Below are positions 34,389 through 45,028 of a stretch of DNA of 64,000 nt, piece by piece. A program made the translations under genes and the position numbers. Source of the stretch: Rhodospirillaceae bacterium MC! (lineage in GTDB: Bacteria; Pseudomonadota; Alphaproteobacteria; MC1); assembly GCA_002632265.1 (NCBI GenBank), contig NQOV01000001.1:103594-167593 (forward strand), in the 5' to 3' direction. The notes under the pieces were generated by a model that saw only the letters and a program-made list of their open reading frames with translations, did not search any database and had not been told where the DNA came from. Each line of letters begins with the position of its first letter. Positions within the stretch are counted from its first letter, which is position 1.

Positions 34389-35450
34389 TTACCAAGGGGA
34401 TTTATTACTAAATCCACCACCATGGCAGTAATCTAACAATGGCGAATCTAGAGCGACATTATTATATACGGAATTTGCTCCTTTATCTTCTTGTAGGTAA
34501 GATAAAGGGATACCTGCTTCAATGGCTGACGCTTGGTTTAATGATGTAATATCGTCTGTTGTTAATTGGCAAGTTACCGCTTTAAGATTGTCATCAATTT
34601 GGGCTTGTTTGGACGCTCCGACGATTGGCATGATACCACGTTGTATTTGCCATGCAAGAGATACTTGTGAAATGGTTAACTCGTGTGTAACTGCGATGTC
34701 ATTTAAGGTTTTTAATACTTTGTTGGTAAAATCATCTTGCAAACGATCTTTAAATTTACCTGCCATTCTTCCGCTTTCTGCTCCTAAATTATGATAATAT
34801 TTATCAGTTAGCAAGCCACCACTTAAAGGCGACCACGAAACTAAAGAGACATTTTCAAAATTACAATAAGGATGAATTTCTCGTTCGGCTGATCTATCCA
34901 AGAGATTGTAAAATACTTGAATGCCTTCGAATCTGCTCATATTATTTAAGCTAGCGTAAGCATTCGCTCGAGCTAACCACCAAGCAGGAACATTCGACGC
35001 ACCAATATATAAGACTTTACCTGATTTTATTAAATCGTTTAAAGCGTTGACTGTTTCTTGATAAGGGGTCAGCGGATCAAAACCATGAATATATAAAATA
35101 TCAATATAATCAGTGTTAAGCTTTTTTAAACTGGCCTCAACTTGAATTTTTAAGGATTTTCGCCCTGCTCCACGATGTTGTAAGCCTTCATTTGGAGTGG
35201 CGAACACATATTTGGTAGCAATTACAAAATCATCACGATTGGCAGAAATAAAATCTCCTATCAGCTCTTCGCTTTCGCCTGTGTTGTATATATTTGCAGT
35301 ATCAAGAAAATTACCGCCTGCATTGGTAAAACTGTTAAAGATCTTTTTAGCTTCATCAATTTCTATGCCTTTATTCGTGCCAAACGTCATTGTGCCTAAA
35401 GATAATTCTGAAACCCTAAGGCCAGTATTTCCGTATAAAATATTTTTCAT
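34389..35450 (-). CDS. Aldo/keto reductase
   Basis: 353-residue NADPH-dependent oxidoreductase of the AKR superfamily. The catalytic tetrad is visible: D50 and Y55 (FLDTANIYNTGES), K80 (VIATKYVF) and H122 (ILYIHGFD). Closest in style to the large YajO/YghZ-like group (GLRVSELSLGTMTFG, VSWSPLSGGLLTDKY). Substrate not determinable. It converges with the GNAT gene; comEC upstream is on the same strand, with a 50-bp gap. Confidence 0.9.
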   Translation of the reverse strand: MKNILYGNTGLRVSELSLGTMTFGTNKGIEIDEAKKIFNSFTNAGGNFLDTANIYNTGESEELIGDFISANRDDFVIATKYVFATPNEGLQHRGAGRKSLKIQVEASLKKLNTDYIDILYIHGFDPLTPYQETVNALNDLIKSGKVLYIGASNVPAWWLARANAYASLNNMSRFEGIQVFYNLLDRSAEREIHPYCNFENVSLVSWSPLSGGLLTDKYYHNLGAESGRMAGKFKDRLQDDFTNKVLKTLNDIAVTHELTISQVSLAWQIQRGIMPIVGASKQAQIDDNLKAVTCQLTTDDITSLNQASAIEAGIPLSYLQEDKGANSVYNNVALDSPLLDYCHGGGFSNKSPW

Positions 35451-35499
35451 ATTAATAAACTCGTTTCATTTATAGTTAATTTCTAATTTTAGTATATTA

Positions 35500-37698
35500 C
35501 TAGTATGTTACGCTTATAGATGTATTTTTTAAGGAGTATTTGTTCAACTTTTGCGAAAATAAAATATTGATCTTGTTATAATCTTCCACATCTGCAACCA
35601 TAGATCCATTATAAATGATATTAAGGATTTTACAAGAGTTATTTTTATATCTTTTGACATAGGAGTTATTTGAGCGACTGCCATAATGTATTATAAATCT
35701 ATTTGTTTTACATAGATCTTTTATTTGAGATTTCCATCTTGTATAGGCTATTCTATGGTTATTGATGTTCATTTCAAGATATTTTTTACTTTTATCCCAT
35801 CTTTTGAATATAACCTTTTTGCGTAAAGATTGCTCAAGAAAGCTGATGTTTCTTTTACTTTTGTGTTGTGAAATAAATATTACATGATTCTTTTCCACAT
35901 AAAATAAGCCACCATTGGACATCACACCCATATTATATGTAGGAGTCGTAAACCATGGGGATATCATTAATAATATCATGATGTAGATCAAGCCTGCATA
36001 TCTAATTCTACTTTTAATGATTAGGAAAAATAAAATAGATACAACAAATTGCGATGCAATATAGCCATTAAACAAATCCACTTGAAAGACAAAATGTTTA
36101 TTTATAGAAAGGTTTGTAACCCAAATCACAACTTTTATGGCATAACTTAATAGGAATAAGCTATATTTCATTAAGAAGATCTTATAAAAGATTAATGATA
36201 TTAATATCAAAGGCATAATAATAAATGACATCAACAACATAACTAACGGATTAGTAATAAATCCCGCCATACTGATACTATGAAAATGATAGACAGATAC
36301 GGGCATGATACACAAATTTATCATAAAAGAACTAAATGATATCATAAGAATACTAGTTAGGATCTTTTTGTAATTTTTAATATCAGGCTTATACATGTTA
36401 ACAGATATATAAAGTACAACAAAAGTAGCGAAAAAAGAAAGCTGAAAGCTGGCGTTTAAAACCACTGTAGGATCATATATCATCATCAAATAGCAAGCAA
36501 TTACAAGAACATAATAAGATGAAGATATGGAGCGGAATATGATACTTAAAAGCATAATATAGATAATAATTCCAGAGCGAATCATTGGCGGTGCAGGTTC
36601 TAAAATGATAATATACATTGTGGTAAAAACCAGGGTAATAATCGCCGAGAATATCTTATTGTTAACATACAAATGACTATAGGGAATCATAATCAAAACA
36701 AAGCGAACAAACATAAAGATAGACATGGTAACAAGTCCAATATGCAATCCTGATATGGCTAACAAGTGAGATAGTCCAGCCTCTCTAAATTTAGTATAAA
36801 TATCTTCTGTAAGGAATCCCTTATTACCTGTGATTAAGGCGAGCATAACAGCATTTACAGGATTATTTTTCGGAGGAAATAAAGCCATAACCCTATTTTG
36901 TATCTCTATGCGGATGTTCTTTATGCCGTATTTTAGCTTGTCGATACTGCTATTGAAGAAACTATTCCTATTATTTAAGGGGTTAGGTAAGATATCAATG
37001 GGGCGAGTAATGAAAGAGTAGCCATAAATACGTTGAAACCAGCCCTTATATATCATCGTGCTTTTTAAGGGTAAATAGGTGCTTGTATATGGCTTGATTG
37101 CTGAAACCGTATGTATCTGCATACCGTTTTTTAATTTATAGATCTTAGAACTAATGGTATAGGCGAGAATTTTACCTGATACTCTTTTGTATCTGGTCGG
37201 TTTACTTGTGTTTGGAGTCTTTTTATGTTTATATCCATAAGGAGAGATCTGAACATCAGAAATAATAAAAGATGAGATCTTTTTCTTTATGTGAATGCTT
37301 GATACTGTGCCTTGAATATCGGCGTATGTATAATGGTTGATTTGCTTAAAGTCATTATTATTAATGAGAACATGCAAAAAGGAAGTTAAGAGAATCACAA
37401 ATGAAGCAATGGTTATCATTTTGTGTTTAGTAAAAGCTATAATGCCCACAATCAGAGAGCAAGCACATATGATCCCAAGAGCGTAAAGAGAAGTGAAATG
37501 ATAAAATAATGTTAAATTCAAAAAGTATACGAATATGGCAAAAAAGATTCTACTAATTAAGCCTATATTTTCCACTTCATCCCATATATAATTTCTTATG
37601 TCAGTTTGTAGGTAATCGTTAAGCATATGGGGGTTAAGATCGGTCATTTTATTAATTATATTTCTATAACTAAGTTTTATCCTTGAAAAGATATTCAT
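35500..37698 (-). CDS. comEC: ComEC/Rec2 family DNA-uptake channel protein
   Basis: 732 residues. An N-terminal pair of membrane helices precedes a soluble DUF4131-type region. The central competence domain has many helices and the signature GLSHLLAISGLHIGLV, followed by ASFQLSFFATFVVLY. The C-terminus is short, without a full metallo-beta-lactamase domain (SNGGLFYVEKNHVIFIS), as in many alphaproteobacterial homologues. ComEC moves single-stranded DNA across the inner membrane in competent bacteria; whether this organism is competent is unknown, because no other com gene is in the window. Confidence 0.88.
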   Translation of the reverse strand: MNIFSRIKLSYRNIINKMTDLNPHMLNDYLQTDIRNYIWDEVENIGLISRIFFAIFVYFLNLTLFYHFTSLYALGIICACSLIVGIIAFTKHKMITIASFVILLTSFLHVLINNNDFKQINHYTYADIQGTVSSIHIKKKISSFIISDVQISPYGYKHKKTPNTSKPTRYKRVSGKILAYTISSKIYKLKNGMQIHTVSAIKPYTSTYLPLKSTMIYKGWFQRIYGYSFITRPIDILPNPLNNRNSFFNSSIDKLKYGIKNIRIEIQNRVMALFPPKNNPVNAVMLALITGNKGFLTEDIYTKFREAGLSHLLAISGLHIGLVTMSIFMFVRFVLIMIPYSHLYVNNKIFSAIITLVFTTMYIIILEPAPPMIRSGIIIYIMLLSIIFRSISSSYYVLVIACYLMMIYDPTVVLNASFQLSFFATFVVLYISVNMYKPDIKNYKKILTSILMISFSSFMINLCIMPVSVYHFHSISMAGFITNPLVMLLMSFIIMPLILISLIFYKIFLMKYSLFLLSYAIKVVIWVTNLSINKHFVFQVDLFNGYIASQFVVSILFFLIIKSRIRYAGLIYIMILLMISPWFTTPTYNMGVMSNGGLFYVEKNHVIFISQHKSKRNISFLEQSLRKKVIFKRWDKSKKYLEMNINNHRIAYTRWKSQIKDLCKTNRFIIHYGSRSNNSYVKRYKNNSCKILNIIYNGSMVADVEDYNKINILFSQKLNKYSLKNTSISVTY

Positions 37699-37780
37699 TT
37701 TATTATATAATCACTCACAATAATTTTAAAATAAGATTATAACACATTATAACATATAGATAATAGACTAGGTAGAAAAA

Positions 37781-39169
37781 ATGACTGTAGTTACAAGATT
37801 TGCCCCATCACCCACAGGCTTCTTACACATCGGCGGGGTGCGAACTGCTCTTTTTAATTGGCTTTTTGCTCGTCATAATAATGGTAAGTTCCTTTTACGC
37901 ATTGAAGATACAGATAGAAAAAGATCTACAGATGAAGCCATAGACGCCATTTTAGACGGTATGAAATGGCTCGGATTGGATTGGGACGGCGAATCAGTCT
38001 CTCAATTTGCCAATACGCCACGCCACGCCGAAGTAGCCAAAAGCTTAATCGCTACAGGTAATGCTTATTATTGTTATTTATCTCCTGAAGAATTAACGGT
38101 TCTTAGGGAAGAATCTCGTAAAACAGGCAAGCCCATTCGCTCGCCATGGCGTGATGCTGATCCTAGCACTGCCCCAAAAGATATTCAACCTGTGATCCGT
38201 GTTCGCATGCCACAGGAGGGATCTCTTGAAATTGAAGATCTTATTCAAGGTAAGGTTAAAGTCAATAACCAAGAGCTAGACGATATGGTCTTACTACGTT
38301 CCGACGGTACGCCAACTTATATGCTGGCGGTAGTGGTTGATGATCATGATATGAATGTAACCCATGTGATTCGTGGCGATGATCATTTAAATAACGCCTT
38401 TCGTCAAGTGCAATTGTATAATGCCTGTGGCTGGCAACCGCCTAAATTTTCCCATATTCCCCTAATTCACGGGGCAGACGGTGCTAAACTCTCAAAAAGA
38501 CACGGAGCTTTAGGCGTGGACGCCTATCGAGATATGGGCTTATTACCTGACGCTATTTTAAATTATCTTGTGCGTTTAGGTTGGGGGCATGGCGATAATG
38601 AGATCATATCACGAGAACAAGCTAAAGAATGGTTTACATTGGAGGCCGTTGGTAAATCGCCCTCTAAATTCGATATGACAAAAATGGAATTTATCAACGC
38701 TCACTATCTTAAGCAAACTCCACCAGAAGAGTTATATGGCTTAATGTTAGACTTTATGGATAAAGATATGGTTAGTAACATTTCCGACGAAGTTAAAACT
38801 CGCCTGATAACATCAATGCCATGGCTTGTGGAACGAGCTAAAACCTTACCACAATTAGCCGAAACTGCTAGCTTCCTAACTAAAAACGCTCCCTTAACTA
38901 TTGAAAGCGAACTACTTACTAAAATCGATGATAATGGCAAAAAATACGTTAAAGATATCCATAATCTATTAAAAGATTGCACCAACTGGGATCATGATAG
39001 CATTAAAAGTATTATAGATAGCTACATGCAGGAAAACGAACTAAAATTCGGTAAAATCGGTAAACCCCTACGCTTATTTTTAACTGGGCAGTTAGCGTCA
39101 GCAGGTAAACTCTTTGATGTACTTGAAGTACTAGGTAAAGATGAAGTTATACAGCGTTTAAATATATAG
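37781..39169 (+). CDS. gltX: Glutamate--tRNA ligase
   Basis: 462-residue class I synthetase: RFAPSPTGFLHIGGVRTALFNW holds the HIGH motif (residues about 16-19), and KLSKRHG is the KMSKS loop. It charges tRNA-Glu and, in bacteria lacking GlnRS, also tRNA-Gln. Alphaproteobacteria often carry two GltX copies; only one is seen here. In many alphas gltX lies beside comEC/lexA or gltA; here it is divergent from comEC, which is a known alphaproteobacterial neighbour. Confidence 0.96.
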   Translation: MTVVTRFAPSPTGFLHIGGVRTALFNWLFARHNNGKFLLRIEDTDRKRSTDEAIDAILDGMKWLGLDWDGESVSQFANTPRHAEVAKSLIATGNAYYCYLSPEELTVLREESRKTGKPIRSPWRDADPSTAPKDIQPVIRVRMPQEGSLEIEDLIQGKVKVNNQELDDMVLLRSDGTPTYMLAVVVDDHDMNVTHVIRGDDHLNNAFRQVQLYNACGWQPPKFSHIPLIHGADGAKLSKRHGALGVDAYRDMGLLPDAILNYLVRLGWGHGDNEIISREQAKEWFTLEAVGKSPSKFDMTKMEFINAHYLKQTPPEELYGLMLDFMDKDMVSNISDEVKTRLITSMPWLVERAKTLPQLAETASFLTKNAPLTIESELLTKIDDNGKKYVKDIHNLLKDCTNWDHDSIKSIIDSYMQENELKFGKIGKPLRLFLTGQLASAGKLFDVLEVLGKDEVIQRLNI

Positions 39170-39218
39170 ACCAAGAGTTAGGAATAAATGTATACCATTT
39201 AAAGACGTTTTGAATTTA

Positions 39219-39838
39219 CTAATATCCCGAATCATCAGAATCCGAATCATCGTAATAATGCCTTCTTTTACCTCTGTCGTTGTAGTATTTCATTGGTAGG
39301 GTTCTTCTTACAAGTATTTCTGGGCGTGGGAATATGCCATAAAATTTATCTGTTTCCACTAATTCGGCATTTGTTGGAAGTATCCAAGGAATAATAATAG
39401 TTTTTGTAAACCTAAAAGAGTATTCCATAGAGCCTATATCCCATGGCTGTGTACATAATTCCACTTTTTCAAATCTTCTATATTTATATGTTTATAAGGC
39501 TTTTTTATGTTGTAATTAAAATATACATGTTTAGATGTGAGAAAGTGATGAATTCTATTACGGGCTTTATGTCTATTTTTTACGGAAATATATATGAAAA
39601 ACCCCCAAATTACAATTGATACACAACCTATCATTTTTGCCTCGTTTCCGTCAAAAAACAAGAACCCTAAACAAAAAAAGCAAAATATAGATGAAACTAT
39701 AGCCATAGCAAGCCACAAAGCGGATTTTATACTTTCCGTTGATTTCACGTTTGGGAATGACATTAAAAATTCTTCGTCATCTTGTATGATGTTATTTTTT
39801 CTTAAATACTCTTCTGTTTTTCTATTTTCGTATACCAT
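39219..39838 (-). pseudogene. Frameshifted copy of a tandemly duplicated two-helix membrane protein
   Basis: Two overlapping frames (39434-39838, 134 residues; 39219-39464, about 81 residues) together align end to end with the intact protein at 39936-40664. The N-part matches through TEEYLRKNNIIQDDEEFLMS and FLTSKHVYFN; the C-part resumes with TNAELVETDKFYGIFP. The break is at a five-A run (plus-strand T5 at 39465-39469): one more A would restore DLKKVELC, aligned with DLIRADMC of the intact copy. Possible explanations are a real loss of one base, transcriptional or ribosomal slippage at GAAAAAG, or a sequencing error. Both halves stay otherwise open, so the lesion is recent or not a lesion. 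Confidence 0.75.
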
Positions 39839-39934
39839 AAATTATTTGCCCCATTGTTTATTTGATAGTTTAAAATTCCCCAATATAAAAAAGTTAGTCA
39901 GCCATTTTTTTATATAATATTTTTTTGATAAATT

Positions 39935-40030
39935 ACTAATAATAATCATTATTATTATCATTATTATTATTATTATCGTAATCATAACTATTCTCATAAC
40001 TATTCTCATAACCAATGTTATTTTCGTGAT
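39935..40030. repeat. Trinucleotide and short-unit repeats encoding the Asn/Asp tail
   Basis: Plus strand reads runs of ATT and ATC triplets (39945-39980) and repeated CATAACTATTCT units (about 39983-40015), which on the minus strand encode the poly-Asn and the repeated ENSYDY segments of the membrane protein. Confidence 0.75.
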
Positions 40031-40664
40031 CATAACTATTTTCGTTATCATAATACATACCATCTCTAAGATATTGCATTGGAAAAAATTCTCTTATAAG
40101 TATGTCAGGATTGGGAAATATTTTGAAGAATTTATCAGTTTCTATAAGTTCGGCAGTTGTTGGGATGATGATGGGAAACATGTTGTTTGTTGTAAAAGAG
40201 AAGTAAAAATCGGTAAGAGCGTTGCTATATGGTTGTATGCACATATCGGCACGTATTAAATCTTTGATTTCCATATGTTCATATGGTTTTTGAATGTTAG
40301 GATTAAAATATATACGTTTAGATGTAAGAAAATTATGGATTCTATCACGTGCTTTATTTCTTCCTTTTATGGAAGTATATAAAAAAAATACTCCAAGTAT
40401 GGCGAAGATTAAACCTATCAATAATGCTACTTGTGAATTAAGGCCTATATCTTCCCAATACGACCAACCATCGGAAACCAACACCAACAACACAGCTCCC
40501 AAGATTAAAAGTAAAAACGCAAACGTCATCAGTGCAAGCCATAGAATAGATGCCATGCTTTCAGTTCTAACAACATTAGGGAATGACATTAAAAATTCTT
40601 CATCATCTTGTATAATGTTATTTTTTCTTAAATACTCTTCTGATTTTTTATATGTATAAGACAT
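39936..40664 (-). CDS. Membrane protein with Asn/Asp-rich tail, intact copy of the duplicated pair
   Basis: 242 residues from ATG 40664, chosen because GGAGT lies 9 bases upstream and it aligns with the start of the paralogue; a longer in-frame start at 40709 is unlikely. Two hydrophobic helices (about 36-62 and 75-97) are followed by KARDRIHNFLTSKRIYFNPN, whose F-LTSKR-Y pattern resembles bacterial PH-like (bPH) domains of membrane proteins, though this is a weak resemblance. The end is low complexity: DYDNNNNNDNNNDYY, encoded by an ATT/ATC microsatellite, and ENSY repeats. Function unknown. The tandem duplication includes the upstream region. Confidence 0.7.
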   Translation of the reverse strand: MSYTYKKSEEYLRKNNIIQDDEEFLMSFPNVVRTESMASILWLALMTFAFLLLILGAVLLVLVSDGWSYWEDIGLNSQVALLIGLIFAILGVFFLYTSIKGRNKARDRIHNFLTSKRIYFNPNIQKPYEHMEIKDLIRADMCIQPYSNALTDFYFSFTTNNMFPIIIPTTAELIETDKFFKIFPNPDILIREFFPMQYLRDGMYYDNENSYDHENNIGYENSYENSYDYDNNNNNDNNNDYY

Positions 40665-40729
40665 AAAATACGTACTCCATTGTTTATTTATTAGTTGAAA
40701 ATTCCTCAATATACAAAATGCATAAAAAG

Positions 40730-43189
40730 CTAATCAGTTACTTTTTTAGGTTTACTAATTTTCTTTTTTATTGCAGTTTTCGGCTTGGCTTTGATCTTTG
40801 TTGTTGATACTGCTTTCTTTTTAGTTTTAGAAATGCTTTTAGCTTTTTCTTTAACTAGCTTTTGAGGTTTAGGGGTTGGTTTGGTTACCGAGATAGATAA
40901 TTTGCCACCTTTTTCGCTTACACTTACATTACCGCCATTTTGGAGATCACCAAATAGGATATCGTCCGCAAGTTTATGCTTAATTTTAGTTTGGATGATT
41001 CGTCCTAACGGTCTAGCACCATAGGCAGGGCTGTAGCCTTTTTTAGCCAGATAGTCAATGGCTTTTTTATTAAAGCTAATTGTAACATGTTTGCGTTCAA
41101 GTTGTTTTTCCAATTCTTTAATGAACTTCTTAACAACTTTAACAATGACATCAGTATCCAAACGGTTAAATGTGATAATTTCATCTAAACGATTTCTAAA
41201 TTCTGGAGTAAAGAGCTTTTTAATGATTTCTTTATCGCTACCATTTTTCATATTATCGGATTTCTCGTTGGCAAATCCTACTGATTCTTTAGATAGTTCG
41301 TTTGCTCCTGCGTTACTTGTCATTACTAGGATGACATTTTTAAAGCTGACAACTTTCCCATTACTATCGGTAAGCGTGCCGTTGTCCATTACTTGTAGTA
41401 AAATATTATAAATATCAGAGTGAGCTTTTTCGATCTCATCAAGTAATACCACAGAATAAGGCTCTTTTTCTACGGCGTCAGTTAGTAAACCGCCTTGTTC
41501 ATAGCCCACATATCCAGGAGGCGAACCAATAAGACGAGAAACCGTATGTTTTTCCATGTATTCGGACATATCAAAACGTAATAATTTAACGTTTAAAGCC
41601 TTCGATAAGCAGTTAACCACTTCGGTTTTACCCACACCAGTCGGACCAGTGAATAAAAAGCTCCCTACTGTTTTTGTTTCTGATCGTAATCCAGATCTTG
41701 AAAGCTTAATGGCATTCACTAAAGATTTAATGGCTTTTGATTGCCCAAATACTTGCTTTTCAAGTTTAGATTGTAAATCGATAATGGTAGTTTTTTCATC
41801 TTTAGATACATCTTTAGGCAATACACGAGCGATTTTTGATAATACTTCATCAATATCCTTTATCGATATTACTGAAGTCTTACCACGTTTTTTTCTTTTA
41901 GATGAATATTTGGACCCTGCTTCGTCGAGAACATCAAGAGATTTATCGGGTTGAAATTTATCATGTATAAATCTGTTAGTAACTTCAATGGTATGATTAA
42001 GAACTTCATCGCTATAACTTACATTGTGATATTTACCATAAGTATCACTTAAAGAGCTAATGATTTTTAAGGTATTATCCTTATTTGGTTCTTTAACTTC
42101 CACATTTTGGAAACGGCGAATTAACGCTTTATCCTTAGAAATATGTTGTGTATATTCCTGCCATGTTGTTGCACCTATGCAACTAATTTTCCCACGTCCT
42201 AAGGCAGGTTTAAGCATGTTTGACGCATCTAAAGCTCCGCTAGTGGTAGCCCCTGCTCCAATGATCGTATGAAGTTCATCGATGAATAGAATCGCACCTG
42301 GTTCGGCTTCAATCTCTTCGACGATGTTTTTAAGACGCTCTTCAAAATCCCCACGATATTTAGCTCCTGCTAGCACCACTCCCATATCTAATTCATAGAT
42401 ATTAGCATTTTTTAGGGTTTTCGGAACATCATTCTTGACGATACGCAATGCTAAACCATTAACGATCGCCGTTTTACCTACACCAGGTTCGCCCACATAT
42501 AGCGGATTATTTTTGTTCTTTCTGCAGAGAACTTGAATTGTACGATCCAGTTCTTCTTCACGTCCCACAACGTCATCAATGAGACCATGGCGAGCTTTTT
42601 CTGTGATGTTTACACAAAATTTATCAACTGTGCGTTCTTGATCAAACATAGCTTCTTCATCGCCAAAAAATGGTAAAGATGATGTGAAATCAATACCATC
42701 CATATTACCGAATACATCTTCGTTGTGCGAGTTGCCATTGCCGTTAGCATTGGCATTACTTTTCCAAAATTTATCCATAGCATTTACGATATCTTGCTTG
42801 CCAACATTTTGCTTGTGAAGAAAAAATGAGGCAAACGAATCAGTTTCATCAATGATAACATAAAGCATATCTCCGCCATTGGCTTCCACACGGCTGGAAT
42901 TTTGAATGTTAATGATTGTTTTGTGAATTATCTTTTGAAATCCCAATGATGGACGAGATTCGCCTGTGAAGTTCGCAGGAGTCAAACTGGCGTTATTATC
43001 ATCTAAAAAAGTTTTGATATCTGATTGTAAGAGCTTAATATCTACGCCTGCATTATTCATAACTCCCTTGGCTATAACATTACTAGATAAGGCATAAAGT
43101 AAGTGTTCTATAGACGCATATTCATTCTTACATTTTGTTGCGAACTCTATGGCCTTTTGCAAGGTTTTTTCTAAATTAACTGAAAACAT
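40730..43189 (-). CDS. clpA: ATP-dependent Clp protease ATP-binding subunit ClpA
   Basis: Unfoldase partner of ClpP, receiving N-degron substrates from ClpS. 819 residues: an N-domain (about 1-150), AAA-1 with [13 protein letters not shown]-2 with [10 protein letters not shown] and the ClpP-type C-terminal core. The typical ClpA is about 750-780 residues; this one ends in an extra tail of about 55 residues made largely of Lys ([34 protein letters not shown]). clpS starts immediately upstream (3-bp gap), the usual clpS-clpA arrangement. Confidence 0.94.
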   Translation of the reverse strand: MFSVNLEKTLQKAIEFATKCKNEYASIEHLLYALSSNVIAKGVMNNAGVDIKLLQSDIKTFLDDNNASLTPANFTGESRPSLGFQKIIHKTIINIQNSSRVEANGGDMLYVIIDETDSFASFFLHKQNVGKQDIVNAMDKFWKSNANANGNGNSHNEDVFGNMDGIDFTSSLPFFGDEEAMFDQERTVDKFCVNITEKARHGLIDDVVGREEELDRTIQVLCRKNKNNPLYVGEPGVGKTAIVNGLALRIVKNDVPKTLKNANIYELDMGVVLAGAKYRGDFEERLKNIVEEIEAEPGAILFIDELHTIIGAGATTSGALDASNMLKPALGRGKISCIGATTWQEYTQHISKDKALIRRFQNVEVKEPNKDNTLKIISSLSDTYGKYHNVSYSDEVLNHTIEVTNRFIHDKFQPDKSLDVLDEAGSKYSSKRKKRGKTSVISIKDIDEVLSKIARVLPKDVSKDEKTTIIDLQSKLEKQVFGQSKAIKSLVNAIKLSRSGLRSETKTVGSFLFTGPTGVGKTEVVNCLSKALNVKLLRFDMSEYMEKHTVSRLIGSPPGYVGYEQGGLLTDAVEKEPYSVVLLDEIEKAHSDIYNILLQVMDNGTLTDSNGKVVSFKNVILVMTSNAGANELSKESVGFANEKSDNMKNGSDKEIIKKLFTPEFRNRLDEIITFNRLDTDVIVKVVKKFIKELEKQLERKHVTISFNKKAIDYLAKKGYSPAYGARPLGRIIQTKIKHKLADDILFGDLQNGGNVSVSEKGGKLSISVTKPTPKPQKLVKEKAKSISKTKKKAVSTTKIKAKPKTAIKKKISKPKKVTD

Positions 43190-43192
43190 TTT

Positions 43193-43495
43193 TTATTTAT
43201 CCTCTTCAACCATTTTGCATTGTAATGGGAAATTTTCAATGGAAGCGTATTCATGAACTTCATTGATTTTTGTTTCTGCTATATCTTTTGTATAAATACC
43301 GCAAACCGCTGAACCCTCATTATGAACGCTCATCATTAATTTGACTGAATTCTCATAAGTAAAAGAGAAGATAGTCATTAAAATAAAGACCACAAAATCC
43401 ATTGTAGTGTAGTCATCATTTAAGATGAATACCTTATACATTTTAGGTGGTTTAAGCTTAACGCTTGTCTTCTTTTTAGTTTTTACATCACTCAT
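43193..43495 (-). CDS. clpS: ATP-dependent Clp protease adaptor ClpS
   Basis: 100 residues: PKMYKVFILNDDYTTMDFVVFIL, a form of the LLNDDYTPM motif that binds N-degron residues, then MMSVHNEGSAVCGIYTKDIAETK matching the V..G.....Y....AE pattern. It directs proteins with destabilising N-terminal residues to ClpAP. Co-transcribed with clpA, divergent from the carboxypeptidase gene at 43684. Confidence 0.94.
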   Translation of the reverse strand: MSDVKTKKKTSVKLKPPKMYKVFILNDDYTTMDFVVFILMTIFSFTYENSVKLMMSVHNEGSAVCGIYTKDIAETKINEVHEYASIENFPLQCKMVEEDK

Positions 43496-43683
43496 TGTAG
43501 CTGCTTTTTTAAGATTCTTATTGATAATTTAATATATTATGTTAATATTAACTATAAATTATTTAAATTAATATAGCATATAAATATAATTTTGTAAATT
43601 GTTTTATCAAATTAATATGAATTATGTTTAAGTTACCTATATTTAAGACCTATATTTAAGAATGGATATAAATAAATACAAAA

Positions 43684-44904
43684 ATGCTTTTTACTGGTAT
43701 CAAATCTCAACAGACAACTAAACTATCTTTATCACACATGTTTTCATCACGTATATGTTCATTTATATATGGTATGCCGTTGGTGTTGTTACTATTAATA
43801 TCTTTTGTAAAAGTATCATATGCAAGATCTTATGCGGTTTATGTGAAAGATCTTACCACAGGGAAAGTCTTAAAGCAAGTAAATCCTAATGCCATAAATT
43901 ATCCTGCGTCCATTACCAAAGTCATGACCCTATATTTATTATTTGATGCTCTAGATAGAAAAGAATTAAGTATCGATAGTAATCTATATGTTTCAAAATT
44001 CTCAACTCTAGCCGAACCGTCTAAGTTGTATGTGGGAGCTTATAGTCGTATTACTGTCAAAGATGCCATATACGCCCTTATTACTAAATCCGCCAACGAT
44101 GTAGCAAGAGTCGTCGGTGAAAATTTAGCAGGAAGTGAATACGCTTTTGCAGATCTTATGAATAAAAAAGCAAAAGCCTTAGGAATGTATAACACGCATT
44201 TTACCAACGCTAGCGGATTCACGAATAAGCTCCATTATACCACGCCAAAAGATATTGCAACCCTAGGGGAAGCAATGTACAAACATCATCGACAATATTA
44301 TCACTTGTTTTCTACTAAATATTATGTATATAAAGGTATGTATTTAAAGAATCATAATAATCTTATGTCCCATTATCATGGTATGGACGGTATGAAAACA
44401 GGATACACAAGAAAATCAGGCTTTACCCTACTTGCCATGGCCACAAGATATCATCACAGAGTATTAATTTCTATCTTCGGTGGGAGATCTGGTGCGTCAA
44501 GAGATCGCCAAACATCCATATTATTTAACCAAGCATTCCATAAGATATATTACAGCCAACACAAACACAGTAGCAAAAAGAAATATGTTCACAACCGTAC
44601 ATCTATCCGCAAAACAGCCCATAAAAGTAAAGCCATAACACGCCTAGCACGACGTGATACAGGAACATATTTTGTCCAACTAGGATATTTCTCTCATAAG
44701 AATATGGCAAATAAATTACTAGATCAAATCAAGCGATTCCATATGGCCCTACCGTTAGATAATTATCAACTCCATATATCAATTAGCAAAACCCACACGG
44801 TATTCATTCCAAGAATCAAAGGCCTAAGCCGTACAAAAGCCGAAAGTATATGTGCCCAAATTAAAAATCGTAATCATGACTGCTTTGTAACCTCTTCCCA
44901 CTAA
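43684..44904 (+). CDS. dacC: D-alanyl-D-alanine carboxypeptidase (PBP5/6 type) with SPOR domain
   Basis: Trims pentapeptides in periplasmic peptidoglycan. 406 residues: a signal peptide/anchor core at about 31-46, then the penicillin-binding triad S76xxK79 (PASITKV), SAN (KSANDVARV) and KTG (GMKTGYT). After a basic histidine/lysine-rich linker the last about 80 residues (TYFVQLGYFSHKNMANKLLDQIK) form a SPOR domain, which binds denuded glycan at division sites. The PBP5-SPOR fusion is common in alphaproteobacteria. The gene symbol dacC is by family only. A family B hairpin array follows the stop. Confidence 0.92.
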   Translation: MLFTGIKSQQTTKLSLSHMFSSRICSFIYGMPLVLLLLISFVKVSYARSYAVYVKDLTTGKVLKQVNPNAINYPASITKVMTLYLLFDALDRKELSIDSNLYVSKFSTLAEPSKLYVGAYSRITVKDAIYALITKSANDVARVVGENLAGSEYAFADLMNKKAKALGMYNTHFTNASGFTNKLHYTTPKDIATLGEAMYKHHRQYYHLFSTKYYVYKGMYLKNHNNLMSHYHGMDGMKTGYTRKSGFTLLAMATRYHHRVLISIFGGRSGASRDRQTSILFNQAFHKIYYSQHKHSSKKKYVHNRTSIRKTAHKSKAITRLARRDTGTYFVQLGYFSHKNMANKLLDQIKRFHMALPLDNYQLHISISKTHTVFIPRIKGLSRTKAESICAQIKNRNHDCFVTSSH

Positions 44905-44916
44905 AAGCACGTGCTA

Positions 44917-45027
44917 AAAGGACGTGCTAAATGAGCTAATATGCACCTTAAAGCATGGCTTATGTAGACGTGAGTACACGTCGCCATGCTTTAAGGCACA
45001 TCTTAGCTCATTTTTCACGCCCTTTAG
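44917..45027. repeat. Modular hairpin, family B, copy 8 (tandem array unit 1)
   Basis: Perfect inner stem CCTTAAAGCATGGC / GCCATGCTTTAAGG, unpaired TTATGTA, apical GACGTG-AGTA-CACGTC. The outer arms CTAAATGAGCTAA / TTAGCTCATTTTT resemble family A in design. It starts 13 bp past the carboxypeptidase stop. Confidence 0.9.
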
Positions 45028-45028
45028 G

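Noticed and set aside
39842..40063. Open frame of repeated Met/Ile/Thr codons on the minus strand
   Set aside because: It is an out-of-frame reading of the triplet repeats and of the duplicated leader; its composition is pure low complexity.
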